Position numbers and translations under genes: made by a program | Assembly (NCBI GenBank): GCA_965243695.1 | Contig: CBDEWC010000047.1 | Span: 443,010 to 507,009, forward strand | Reading direction: 5' to 3' | From: JAKVCB01 sp965243695 | GTDB taxonomy: Bacteria; Planctomycetota; Planctomycetia; Pirellulales; Lacipirellulaceae | Length of the DNA: 64,000 nt | The notes under the pieces: generated by a model | Databases searched by the model: none | Told to the model about the DNA's origin: nothing | What the model saw: the letters and a program-made list of their open reading frames with translations, nothing else | Shown: piece by piece, positions 36,701-45,467 of the stretch | How the letters are laid out: every line of letters begins with the position of its first letter | Position numbering within the stretch: the first letter of the stretch is position 1

Positions 36701-38917
36701 ATTGTGGCTACCGCCGATGCTTTCCGTGGGTTAAACGAGCGTATCATCGGTGGATACGGCGGGTGCCATCCTCGTCCGCACGGATGGAAGACGGTGACCC
36801 AGGACGTTACGGCCGCCATCATTCACACGTTAGTCGATATCTACCAGCACATCGTCGTGCGTGAAGAAAATGGCCTCAGAATACTGTTTCATTTCGATTA
36901 TGCCGATGACGACCTCGAAATCACATCGGTGCGTAACAAAGAGGCACAGTTGAACGTTTTACTGAAAAAAACAACCAATCTCTTCGTGCGAATACCAGGT
37001 TGGGTTCCGCGTGAATCGGTGAGAGTTGAGGTAGCGGGACAGCCTGTCGATCCAGAGTGGCAGGGCGACTTTCTCTTCTTGGCCAAGAACAACTTTCCGG
37101 CGGAGGTCACTCTCCAATATGCATTGCCGCTGGTGGAAGAAACAGAAACGACCGCTGGCACGGAATATCATGTCGTGTGGCGGGGGGATGAGGTAATTGG
37201 AATTCGGCCGAACGAGGAACTCCTTCCCTATTATCCCAGCTGGACGAAAGAAATAAGAGTGAAAGAATCTCCGGCTATCGAAGTGCACGAGGAAACGCGC
37301 GTCGATCTTAAGGGCCGGATGGAACTTGCCGGTCAGAATCTCGTCAACATGTTGCACCCGCAGTACGACTACCTCCCCAGTTTTCTGATACTCGTTGAGC
37401 CAGACTATCGCTTTGAGCGGCAAACATTTTTCATGTCGCACAATATTGGCCGCTGGATTGATGGGATGTATCGGCTGGAAGATGCGACGGGATATGCAGT
37501 GCCACAGCATATTCAGGAGGCCATGCAGACGAATGTGCGCGCGTATTGCGACAATTCGGATGATCTGTTTCTAAGGCCGCTGGATAGGTTTCCCTATGAG
37601 GAGGGAGACCTCATGTGCTTTCATTCATTGCGCGAGCAACTGGGCGCATTGCATGCGTTGGCGAAATTCAAAAACGACGACTGGGCCCGAGACCGAGCCC
37701 TGCGTATGATCGCGGCGCTAGATCGGTTGCTGCTGCCGGAAGACCAGTGGCAACCACGCTCCACGGTTTGGGACGTCCCGCGCATAAAACGGTATCAGGA
37801 ACAAGGCTGCACAGAAGTCTTTTGGGGCTGGTCCCCAAATCTGCAAGGATCTGAGGGGCGATTGATCGAGCCGTTGCTCTGGATCCACCAACTGACAGGC
37901 GATGACCTCGCCTTGGAGATGGCGGGCCGCTTTGCTCGTTTTCATCTCGAGTACTCCACTCGGCCAGATGGGGATTTTTACGGCCGCGAAAATCTGGCGG
38001 GCCACAATCATTCGTACATGGGAACGTTGCGGGGGCTGCTGTATTACGGGCAAGTTTTGGGCAAACCTGAGTATGTCGATGCCGTTGCCAAGACCTATCG
38101 GAAAGCGATACCCCGTATCGTCAAGCATTCCGGATTCACGACCCATGACCTCCACCGCGATCACGGTGGTGATACCTCGTCGGCAGCCGACGTGGCCCAA
38201 ATGGCACTCTGGCTGGGAATTCACCACGGACATCCTGAATGCCTGGACGACGTGCAGCGATTGGTTCTGTCGCGACTTTTGCCATCTCAAATCACAGAGA
38301 CTCCTTCCCTCAAGCCCAAGCAGGAAGACCGTACCCCCGGCACGATGGTCCTGCCCGACAAGCATTTTGCCTTTGTGGATTACCCGGAGGATGTGGAGCA
38401 GTTAATTATCGGGGCGCTGGGCGGCATTTATGGTCGAGCCCACGGAGGGAAACTTTGCGTGACTGATGTGACCTCCTCCGTATTGAGTGTGCTGGTTGAT
38501 GTTTACCAGCACATTGTTGTCGAGAATGACCAGGAGGTTCGCATTAACTTTCATCTAGATTATGAGAGCGACCTCTTGCGATTGAACTGCGTGCGAAAAG
38601 ACAAAGCGTATCTCTCGATCGACGCAAAGTCCAACAAGCCCCTGCTTATTCGCGTCCCAGGCTGGGCACCGGCGGATTCGATTCAATTGTCTGTGGACGG
38701 GCAAACGGTGCCGCTCGTCTGGGAGGGAAAGTACTTGAGAGTCCAGAAGCAGTCGTTGCCGGCGCTCGTCGAGTTGATTTACGATCTCCCGATCGAAAAA
38801 GTGCGCGAGAAAGCGGGAGGCAGCGAATTTGAGATTACCTGGCGAGGTGACGAGATTGTGGGAATCTGTCCGAATACAGACTTTTTTCCGTTCTTTCCGA
38901 CCTCCCCTGGTGGATAA
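33761..38917 (+). CDS. Giant secreted GH127 protein with two additional related modules
   Basis: A 1718-residue exported protein (signal peptide about 1-25). Module 1 (about 30-650) is a GH127/DUF1680 beta-L-arabinofuranosidase. Glu315 (KEHWG) fits the acid/base, Glu333 and Cys335 (TESC) plus Cys400 and Cys401 (YLCCTGT) fit the zinc site with its Cys nucleophile, in the spacing known for HypBA1. Modules 2 (about 657-1179) and 3 (about 1180-1718) are homologous to each other; each opens with RVDL...M.LA.QNL.N and has H-(N/D)-I-G-R (His706/707, His1227), H-x-H-S-x-x-G-T (857-, 1415-), LLPSQ and a C-terminal RIPGW or RVPGW strand shared with module 1. Modules 2 and 3 lack the CC pair. A stand-alone homologue of the modules is at 52851. 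Confidence 0.88.
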   Translation: MLHSRPLLLLILVAVVFSPLPRTRAEAPQSVEPFPLSQVRLREGLHKSIQQRSARWILEIDPQRVLSLFRLNAQLPTEAEPLGGWESEGHVLRGAFAGHYLSICAQLYVATEDPVFKERAEIVVAGLAECQRVLGDSGYLCAYPELAFDYAEAGEPGRQGISSVPYYTVHKIMRGLYEVHKYCHSQTAQQVLLKMARWADRRSVRLPEDRMQDFLNIEHGGMVEIFMDLYADTGEEVFLRAARRFEHRRIIDPLAQRDASILLHLHGNSTVPKILGAARAYELLGNDHDRQVAEFFWDSVVNTRSYVTGNSTNKEHWGYPNQLAGELGTSTTESCVAHNMLKLTRRMFQWHPRAELMDYYERTLYGHILAAQHPTTGATMWYLPLESGYWKSYPSYIYLCCTGTLNESYASLADSIYFHNDASLVATQFVASELKWPEKGLTLVQETEFPESPRIKFTVHLQQPVEFDFQLRIPGWATANNRLRFNGQPRDFQPKPGSFYSLGRTWQDGDTVEVEFPMPLRAWPMPDDDSLMAFLAGPVVLAGQLGADGMTEAMIDGREQPHEHQPASAAVLVSESGEVSDLLKPVAQQRLTWQTTGQAKKIKFAPLYRVHGERYGVYWNVATKKDSSPDDEQSDIHPASIYRTKLPAVGHDGMTTRVDLAASMHLAAQNLINGLDPDNNYFPRRAINLARNDGELIGSYDGCIPHHDIGRWWDALLRLEAATGYSIPKEIEEPLLGSTKRFFDNPLHVMVDPDRPDPVVDQHSYREHLLALNGLIQRRDSAWAREKSAQMIGSLLAGRTPHKYPDHILSGRFIEALVRNYEITGNPDAIRLAKRYAQSHIDNVTAEDGRIPLEKGHTHSYLGTLRGLLLYGEISKQQRYVDRVLKTYRNGVTEKLIKKTGFTAHEIETQNGEDASSGDVAQLALWLATRHGQLDLLDDVERIVRARLLPSQVITAPPIKPRNDGKTGPVFDLTSRPDHKIVATADAFRGLNERIIGGYGGCHPRPHGWKTVTQDVTAAIIHTLVDIYQHIVVREENGLRILFHFDYADDDLEITSVRNKEAQLNVLLKKTTNLFVRIPGWVPRESVRVEVAGQPVDPEWQGDFLFLAKNNFPAEVTLQYALPLVEETETTAGTEYHVVWRGDEVIGIRPNEELLPYYPSWTKEIRVKESPAIEVHEETRVDLKGRMELAGQNLVNMLHPQYDYLPSFLILVEPDYRFERQTFFMSHNIGRWIDGMYRLEDATGYAVPQHIQEAMQTNVRAYCDNSDDLFLRPLDRFPYEEGDLMCFHSLREQLGALHALAKFKNDDWARDRALRMIAALDRLLLPEDQWQPRSTVWDVPRIKRYQEQGCTEVFWGWSPNLQGSEGRLIEPLLWIHQLTGDDLALEMAGRFARFHLEYSTRPDGDFYGRENLAGHNHSYMGTLRGLLYYGQVLGKPEYVDAVAKTYRKAIPRIVKHSGFTTHDLHRDHGGDTSSAADVAQMALWLGIHHGHPECLDDVQRLVLSRLLPSQITETPSLKPKQEDRTPGTMVLPDKHFAFVDYPEDVEQLIIGALGGIYGRAHGGKLCVTDVTSSVLSVLVDVYQHIVVENDQEVRINFHLDYESDLLRLNCVRKDKAYLSIDAKSNKPLLIRVPGWAPADSIQLSVDGQTVPLVWEGKYLRVQKQSLPALVELIYDLPIEKVREKAGGSEFEITWRGDEIVGICPNTDFFPFFPTSPGG

Positions 38918-38942
38918 GGTGATTTGCGCCGGGGCGCGGTGA

Positions 38943-40589
38943 TTAGCTATCGTCCGCCTGGCCGACGTGCGGCGAGTAGCTTGGCACGTAGGTATGTGAT
39001 TTGATGAATTCAGGCAGGTCAGAGGGCCGGTCTACCGTGGCATGGCCTTGGTCAAAGATCACTTCGGCTACTTTCGAGGCGACGTGCGCCGATACCTCCC
39101 GAATGCGATCACGCGGCGGATACAGTAGCCCGAGGTCTAGTTCCTCTTGGGTCAATGTTTCGGCCAACGCCTGGGCAGCGGTGAGGAACATCGGTTCGGT
39201 GACCCTCTTGGACTTGGTCGCATAGACCGCCAGACCCATGGCCGGGAAGATGTACACATTGTTGCCCTGGGAAGGCTCGATCTCGTTCCCATTGACCGTG
39301 ATTGGCGGGAAAGGGCTGCCGCTGGCGAACAGGACCTTGTCCTTGGTCCCAGCGTAGGCCTCTTCCGCAGTACACTCGCTGTGGCTGGTGGGGTTGGAAT
39401 AGGGGAAGATGATCGGACGGTCGTTGACTTCGCACATTGCCTTGAACACGTCGGCGTTGAAGGCGCTAGCGACCGTGGAGACTCCGATGATCGCCGTGGG
39501 CTTGAACTCACGGATCATTCCGGAAAAATCTTTGGTCGGTTCGTGATCGGTAGCGAAGGGACGCTGGAAAGTCTCCAGCGTGTCGGTTCGTGAAGTGGTC
39601 AAGAGGCCATCGATGTCGAACATCCGGATTTGGGAGTAGGCGGTATCTTTATCGAGTCCGTCGGCTTGCATGGCCTGGCAGAGTAGGTCGCCAATACCGC
39701 AGCCTGCAGACCCGGCTCCCAGGAAGAGGATCCGTTGATCCTTCATGTTCTCACCCTTGGCTCTGCAGGCGGTATAGATGCCGGCCGTGGCAACCGCCGC
39801 GGTGCCCTGGATGTCATCATTGAACATGCAGAACTGGTCCTGGTACTTCTCCAGCAGCGGCTCGGCATGATGGATGTTGAAGTCTTCAAACTGGATGCAG
39901 CATCCGGGAAAGATCTTCAGAATCGCGTCGGTGAATTCATCCAGGAAGGCGTAGTAGGTATCATTGTCGGGCCGAGACTGCTTCAGGCCCAGGTAGTACG
40001 GGTCGTCGAGATACTCCTGGTTGTCGGTGCCCACATCGAGCATGATGGGCAAGGTAAACTGCGGAGGGACGCCTGCCGCTGCGGAGTAGAGGGCGAGCTT
40101 GCCGATGGGAATGCCCATCCCATTGGCGCCCAGGTCGCCGAGCCCAAGAATTCGCGATCCATCGGTGACGACGATGAAACGGACATCGGTCTCATTCCAA
40201 TGTCGGATTACCTGCTCCAGTTTTCCCTTCAGTGTGATGGGCAGGTAGAGGCCGCGCGTGGCACGAAAGATGTGACCAAACTGGAGACAGGCATCACCTA
40301 CCGTGGGTGTGTAAACCAGCGGCATGTACTTGTCCGGCTTGGAAATGAGCAGACCGAAGTAGAGCGTCTCGTCAACATCCTGCAGATGTGACAGGTAGAC
40401 ATATTTGGCCAGGTCGTCCGTGCATGCATCACACTGAGCCGCAGCTCGTCCAATACGGGTTTCAAGTGTTTCAACAGCGGCTGGAAGCAGGCCGTCGAGA
40501 TGGTGCGTGTCACGCTCTTCGAGCGTGAATCCAGAGCCCTTGTTGGTCAGCGGATTGCGTAGCAGAGTGAATGCTGTTTCGTTATTCAT
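38943..40589 (-). CDS. maeA: NAD-dependent malic enzyme
   Basis: Oxidative decarboxylation of malate to pyruvate. Large-subunit type, about 548 residues. The N-terminal malic domain has YVYLSHLQDVDETLYF, VYTPTVGDACLQ and the segment GLGDLGANGMGIPIGK. The metal site is in FEDFNIHHAEPLL and FNDDIQGTAAV. The NAD domain motif is FLGAGSAGCGIGDLL. The ATG at 40589 gives MNNETAFTLLRNP, as in relatives; the frame is open to 40640. It is convergent with the giant GH127 gene, with 25 bases between them. Confidence 0.93.
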   Translation of the reverse strand: MNNETAFTLLRNPLTNKGSGFTLEERDTHHLDGLLPAAVETLETRIGRAAAQCDACTDDLAKYVYLSHLQDVDETLYFGLLISKPDKYMPLVYTPTVGDACLQFGHIFRATRGLYLPITLKGKLEQVIRHWNETDVRFIVVTDGSRILGLGDLGANGMGIPIGKLALYSAAAGVPPQFTLPIMLDVGTDNQEYLDDPYYLGLKQSRPDNDTYYAFLDEFTDAILKIFPGCCIQFEDFNIHHAEPLLEKYQDQFCMFNDDIQGTAAVATAGIYTACRAKGENMKDQRILFLGAGSAGCGIGDLLCQAMQADGLDKDTAYSQIRMFDIDGLLTTSRTDTLETFQRPFATDHEPTKDFSGMIREFKPTAIIGVSTVASAFNADVFKAMCEVNDRPIIFPYSNPTSHSECTAEEAYAGTKDKVLFASGSPFPPITVNGNEIEPSQGNNVYIFPAMGLAVYATKSKRVTEPMFLTAAQALAETLTQEELDLGLLYPPRDRIREVSAHVASKVAEVIFDQGHATVDRPSDLPEFIKSHTYVPSYSPHVGQADDS

Positions 40590-40734
40590 GGCCTGACTTT
40601 CCATTCGTCTTGAAGCGTGTTCTACCGGTCTCGTCGACAACCCTGCCGCGTCTGGACAGCATCGTTTCTGACCGATCTCTCGTCAAGGGCTTCAGTCTGC
40701 CCAGCAGAGTCTTCTTGCCTCTTGCGCCCGTTTG

Positions 40735-41541
40735 CTACTGCGGAACCCCCACCGCTTCTCCCCTGTGGATCGAGCCGAGTTCGTTGATCAGCCGGTAGTC
40801 GATCGTCTCGGCGAAGAAATGGGCACTCCCGTCGCCCATCAGGAAATGAACTCCGCCCGGGTGGTCGCTCTTGAGTCCGCAGCCGTTCCCTGCGCAGCCG
40901 GGCGCGTAATACTCTCCTTCGGGCGGGCACCACAGGTCAGGGTGTGTCGTGTTGAGTGGAATCTCAGTTCCGGCGATGGAAAAATTCGGCGCATACGTCG
41001 ACACGTAAACACACTGGCGAGGCAGAGTTTCCCCGCTCATCAAGGTGCTTGACAGGCCGTCGGTTACCTCCTTGAACTTGCGCCGCAATGGCGAATGTTC
41101 AAACATCCCAACCGACCCGTATTTGCTGCCGGCGGCGCCACCGAACCAGCGGCCATCACAACAATAACTGCCTTCGAAATGAAACTGAGGTGGGCACCAG
41201 TTGGGGTTCCCTTGGTCACAAGTATCGTAGGCGGTGGGTCCTATCGACACCGGATACCAAAGGCCGAGTGCAACCTTGGGATTTATCCCGGCCCCGACGC
41301 TCCCGTCGTTGCGATCGTCAAAGACAGGGTCACTTGCTCGCTCGGCACTGGGGCAGATGTAGGTTGAAACCGGGATCTTTACCAGTTCACTATTGGGATA
41401 GTCTCTGTTGACGACGGTGAAATCCCACTGGTCGTAGATGGTCTGCTGTTCGATATAGGGAAGCAGCGACGAAGCCCACACTGGGCCTGCGGCATGTACA
41501 TCCCAGATGCGTTGCCCCGTAACGGGGTCCTTCTGCGACAC
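40735..41541 (-). pseudogene. 5'-truncated DUF1559 gene
   Basis: A 268-residue frame with the DUF1559 middle and end: ASSLLPYIEQQTIYDQWD, SGETLPRQCV and the C-terminal HPGGVHFLMGDGSAHFF. The pilin-type N-terminus and the first 60 or so residues are gone. The 5' break near 41541 is immediately adjacent to a sulfatase 3' fragment on the opposite strand, so a rearrangement has cut both genes at the same point. Confidence 0.75.
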
Positions 41542-41549
41542 ATCGCGTA

Positions 41550-41894
41550 ATGTTTCCGCGGGCAGACTTTCATGACCCGATGCGCTCGGTGCGCAATGAA
41601 CAATTTAAATACATTCGCAACTTTGCCCAACGCCCCAAGCTGGTGATGCCGTCGGACATTTGCAATTCGCCCACCCGCCAGTCGATGGCCGATGACGAAT
41701 CGATTTGGAGTGCGCGTGCTGATGAGGAATTGTATGACCTGACGGTTGATTCGGCCGAGACAGACAATCGCCTGGGGGATCCCAGCTTGAGCGAGGTCCG
41801 CGACCAATTGCGGCGGCGACTTCAGCAGTGGATGCAAGCTACGAACGATCCCTTGCTGAAGGGGCCGATTGTGCGACGCTCCTCCGCGAACTGA
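41550..41894 (+). pseudogene. C-terminal fragment of a sulfatase
   Basis: The translation FHDPMRSVRNEQFKYIRNF, EELYDLTVDSAETDNR, then LRRRLQQWMQATNDPLLKGP matches the C-terminal subdomain of planctomycete arylsulfatase-like enzymes. The catalytic N-terminal domain with the Cys-x-Pro-x-Arg formylglycine site is absent. It begins at the same breakpoint as the truncated DUF1559 gene. Confidence 0.75.
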
Positions 41895-41939
41895 AATAGG
41901 CCGCCGCCAACTGGAATGCCGGGTCCTTGGAAGCTGCGG

Positions 41940-43376
41940 CTACTTACCAATTTCCAAAACCTGCATTTTGCCCTGCATGCGCGGCACGTCGATCGGCGTG
42001 CCATCGATCTTTATCGTGATTGCAGATGGATGGGACTCATCGAAATCAGTACGCCGCACGAGCAACCGCCCGCCAAGGCGAACCGCCGAGACGATCGGAG
42101 TTTGCGATCCGGGCACGTCAAACAGAACCGGATACCCATTTTCCAGCCACGGGGAGTACTCCAGCGACTCGGCCCACACTTCGTGTAAAGGCGGAACCTC
42201 CCACTGCGCACGGGTCCCCCGGCACCACAGGAAAAACGTATCGGTCCCTCGCAGCAGCATGTGCCACAGCAGTTCCTGGTAGGCTGTCTTGGTGAGCGGA
42301 CGGATCGAATCGTCTCCGGGATCTGGCTCGTAGATGGGCTCAAAATGCACGAACGGCACGATGGGAATACCGTCAGGCGTATGGGCACCCGCGTTGGAAG
42401 CGACCCGCAGCATGTTGTAGATCCAGCGGTAGTCCGTAGAGGGAAAATCGTACCAGAGATAGCCACGGGCCCACGGATAGACGACCGGCATGGCGAAGGT
42501 GTAGCCGGTCAAGGGGAAATCGTCGAACCACTGGCGGTAGTGGGCCCGCTGGTCGGTCAAATGCGGCTGGTAGTCGGCAAACTCCTCAAAATAGTCGTAC
42601 CAGTAACGGTACCCGTCGTGCGGATAGACGCCGTAGTTGCCGACCAGCGCCTGCGGATATTCGCTAAGAATAGGGTTGGCGTAGCACTCCCTGGTCGCCC
42701 GGCTCCGCTCGATCCGCACGGCTTTTTGAAAGGCCTCAAACGTATCAATCTCCGCGATGTTCTTGCGGCAGACCTGGCATCGCCTGGCCGCCTCCCAGGC
42801 GCGGTTGACCTCCAGGGGACCGTCGATCTCCCAATCCCCAAAGACGAAATCGAGCGGGACGTCCGCCTCTTGGTATCCGCGCACGAAGAATGCCACCTGC
42901 TCGGTCAACTCGGCATACCGATGCCGAATCCGAAAAGGGCACCCAATTTTTTCGCCGGTGATCGAAGGATCGAAGAAAGGCTTGTCCTGGTCGTCAAGAT
43001 GGGCGGTCGATGCGTCGCCGTTGTAAAAGGCGTACATGCAGGAGTTAGCGTTAACATAGACCGGCAGTCCCAGCTTTTTTTGGATCCGCGCGATCGTGAG
43101 CGCGTCGCGTAACGATTTCTCCCGATTTTCCGGATGCCAGGTGGCGATCATCGCGATCCCGCGGGCATCGAGCTCGCGGATGATCGCTTCTTGAGTGGCC
43201 TGGTCGGAAACCACACCTGCGTGAACTGGCCACAACAGTAGCGGCATACGGTTACCGCGGGCCTTGGTGAGTGGCCTGGTACCTTCGAGCACCGATCGGA
43301 TTGCCGCGGGATATTCGGTGTGCAGGGAAGTTTCCGCACCCGTTGATGATGACACAGAGCATAAGGACGCCGCCAT
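41940..43376 (-). CDS. Secreted protein of unknown family, TIM-barrel hydrolase-like
   Basis: About 478 residues with an N-terminal signal peptide (MAASLCSVSSSTGAE). I do not recognise a named family. Features suggest a retaining-glycosidase-like barrel: VYVNANSCMYAF, LDFVFGDWEIDGP with clustered acidic residues at a strand end, VVYPWARGYLWYDFP, and FVHFEPIYEPDP. The C-terminal 80 residues look like a small beta-sandwich (VRLGGRLLVRRTDFDES). A CxxC pair (RRCQVCRKN) is present. The frame is open to 43523, but the upstream part repeats a SSLRYSPLGYSSL motif and seems non-coding. It may act on glycans; this is inference. Confidence 0.7.
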   Translation of the reverse strand: MAASLCSVSSSTGAETSLHTEYPAAIRSVLEGTRPLTKARGNRMPLLLWPVHAGVVSDQATQEAIIRELDARGIAMIATWHPENREKSLRDALTIARIQKKLGLPVYVNANSCMYAFYNGDASTAHLDDQDKPFFDPSITGEKIGCPFRIRHRYAELTEQVAFFVRGYQEADVPLDFVFGDWEIDGPLEVNRAWEAARRCQVCRKNIAEIDTFEAFQKAVRIERSRATRECYANPILSEYPQALVGNYGVYPHDGYRYWYDYFEEFADYQPHLTDQRAHYRQWFDDFPLTGYTFAMPVVYPWARGYLWYDFPSTDYRWIYNMLRVASNAGAHTPDGIPIVPFVHFEPIYEPDPGDDSIRPLTKTAYQELLWHMLLRGTDTFFLWCRGTRAQWEVPPLHEVWAESLEYSPWLENGYPVLFDVPGSQTPIVSAVRLGGRLLVRRTDFDESHPSAITIKIDGTPIDVPRMQGKMQVLEIGK

Positions 43377-43519
43377 CAAATATCCAATTGCGAAACAGTG
43401 ACGAAGCACAAGTGATGAATATCCCAGCGGCGAATATCTCAGTGACGAATATCTCCATGTTTCAACCAGGCCGCCGACAGCGTCCGAATGGTCAAGCCTC
43501 ATTCTCCACGGGTGTTTGG

Positions 43520-43732
43520 TCATTGCGTCTCTCCAACGGTGCCATCATCCTGCGCGTCGCGCCTGGCGGTTCGCAGGCGGCCGAGCAAGCGGCCGATATC
43601 CCAAATCCCCCCGATGGCAAGCCAGATTGTCACCGGGATGCCGATGATCAGGTTGATCCAGAAATTCCAAAAATCTGTCCAAAACCTAGTTGGCAAACTG
43701 GCAAGCAGCAGTTCGTACACCGTCACCACCAC
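43520..43732 (-). pseudogene. C-terminal fragment of a sodium:solute symporter
   Basis: A 70-residue frame with one hydrophobic helix: FWNFWINLIIGIPVTIWLAI, GGIWDIGRLLGRLRT, then RRDAQDDGTV. This matches the very C-terminus of SSS-family transporters seen in planctomycetes. The 13 or so transmembrane segments upstream are missing. Confidence 0.5.
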
Positions 43733-43823
43733 AAACAGCAGGAACCAACCCAGGTTCTAACCTACCGTAAGAAAGGCGATCAGTCGATCGCCGCGGCTGA
43801 ACTCGTGAGTAATCCGCGCCGTC

Positions 43824-44493
43824 ATGGACGAGGTTCGTATCTACGACACGGCGCTCAATGCCACCGACAATGCCACCGACAATGCCACCGACAATGCCAC
43901 CGACAATGCCACCGACAATGCCACCGAGATTGCCAGCAGCTTCACCACCGGCCCGGAGGTGCCCAACCCGATTAATCTAGAAACCGTCTACTTCGAAGAT
44001 TTTGAGACCGGTTACAGAAACGGCGACCCGGTGACCAACAAGGCCGAGTGGACCGTGGGCAACGCGACCGTGGTCGACAGCCCAGGGGTCCTGGGAGGCG
44101 GTACCGCCGCTGGTCTGCCTGACGGTCACGGGCTGGTGCTGGGAGGATTTGCGGACACCACCGAGAACAAGGTGTCGTTTGGCGACGTGACGGCCGATAA
44201 GGTCTACATGTCGTTTGACCTGTACCAGACGGTCGATCACCAGCGTGGCCTGACCTTCGACGTGGTGGATGGTCCCCAGGACGCCGTGGACACCGTCTAC
44301 GCGATTTGGAACCTTTCATCGACCGATGTTATCAATCACAGTACCGCAGGCGGCCGGTTATGCCCTGTGGGCGGCCAACTTTGGCCAGTCGGCAGCAAGT
44401 ACCTCGCAGGCAGTCCCTGTCCCAGAACCGACCACACTGCTGTTGGCCCTATTTTCCCTGGCTGCCGCGGCACATCGAGCGCGGCGCCAGTGA
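43824..44493 (+). pseudogene. Decayed LamG-type / PEP-CTERM protein, frameshifted
   Basis: Starts with the end of a LamG-like domain (MDEVRIYDTALN), then a NATD repeat, then ASSFTTGPEVP and a jelly-roll-like domain (VYFEDFETGYRNGDPV to SFDLYQTVDHQRG). Near 44320 the frame switches: the other frame reads AAGYALWAANFGQ, a dockerin-like end, and the PEP-CTERM signal VPVPEPTTLLLALFSLAAAA. No start or signal peptide is visible upstream. It is a mosaic of a secreted protein's parts. Confidence 0.65.
43856..43927 (+). repeat. 12-base tandem repeat encoding Asn-Ala-Thr-Asp
   Basis: Six head-to-tail copies of a 12-base unit caatgccaccga, the first five exact. In frame this gives repeated NATD inside the decayed LamG/PEP-CTERM gene. 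Likely a slippage product at the LamG end (DTALNATD). Confidence 0.85.
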
Positions 44494-44666
44494 GGTGGTG
44501 GTTGGGACTTTCTGTGCACGGTTTTGCGGGGAGCCGCGAACGAGGAGAGTGAGGAATTCTTCCTCGATACTGGAGGCGGCCTACGCTGGACCGCTGTGGG
44601 ATTCTGATTTCACCGCGGAGGTAAACGCCGTTGCCAGCCTCGTAACCCAACGATAGGCTGGAATAG

Positions 44667-45350
44667 ATGCTCACAGGAAAAATAAGCTCGCTCAACGCCG
44701 ACAAGGGTTTCGGCTTCATAACACCCTCGTCCGGTGGCACCGACGTGTTTTTTCATTGTTCGGCGGTCGATGCGGAGTTCACCGAACTGAAGCTCGAACA
44801 AGCGGTGCAATACGAACACGATTCTTCCTCTGCCAGACCACGCGCCAAACAGGTATTGAGCGGCACGAAAAATCCGCGCAGAAAAAATCCTCCTGCAAAG
44901 CGATCTACCTTGGGGAGCGGGCCTGAGAGGAAATCGGCGGGTACGACAAATCGCAGTGGCATTTACGGCGGTAATCGCAATAATAATCGCCTTGGCCACG
45001 GCCCCGGTTCGACGAGACCAAGCTCGCGTCCGCGCACTCCCCGGCCAGAAATCGACTATACGTTTGGTTACATTACCAAACTGCCTCGCAAGAATCCGAT
45101 CGGCTTTATTTCGTCGGTCGCCGGCGGCCCGGAATACTATTTCGAACCCAAGGATGTCCGTGGCGAGAAGAAATTCAGGCTGCTAGCCGTCGGTGACTAT
45201 GTCCGTTTCGTTGCTCGTCCCAATGCCGAAAATCCCAAGCAGCCGCTGGCTGAAATGGTCGAAGTCGTGCCCAAGCTGATCGACCGGCAGGAGAACCATC
45301 CTCCGCGGCATCCCAAGGCACGGCGGAAGAAGCCAACTTGGAAATCGTAA
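44667..45350 (+). CDS. Protein with two cold-shock-like domains joined by a basic linker
   Basis: A 227-residue cytoplasmic protein. Residues 1-66 are a cold-shock domain (KISSLNADKGFGFITP, RNP1-like; DVFFHCSAV, RNP2-like). Residues 67-130 form a disordered linker rich in Arg, Lys, Ser, Asn and Gly. Residues 131-205 look like a second, more divergent OB fold (FGYITKLPRKNPIGFIS, EYYFEPKDV, LAVGDYVRFVA), followed by a basic end (KARRKKPTWKS). It probably binds RNA or single-stranded DNA. No strong ribosome site. It is unlike the single-domain protein at 47483. Confidence 0.8.
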   Translation: MLTGKISSLNADKGFGFITPSSGGTDVFFHCSAVDAEFTELKLEQAVQYEHDSSSARPRAKQVLSGTKNPRRKNPPAKRSTLGSGPERKSAGTTNRSGIYGGNRNNNRLGHGPGSTRPSSRPRTPRPEIDYTFGYITKLPRKNPIGFISSVAGGPEYYFEPKDVRGEKKFRLLAVGDYVRFVARPNAENPKQPLAEMVEVVPKLIDRQENHPPRHPKARRKKPTWKS

Positions 45351-45467
45351 ATCTGGTAGCCGCGGACCAGCCCGCTCAGTCACCTGGGTAAAGGAGTTGG
45401 GCCGCTTGGCGTGTTTTCACCTTTCGGCCTTTCTTGTCGCACCTGAAAACCGTCTTGGCTGTCCGTT

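Noticed and set aside
43856..43927. CRISPR-like repeat
   Set aside because: The repeats are 12 bases, head to tail, with no spacers and no cas genes. It is a simple in-frame microsatellite.
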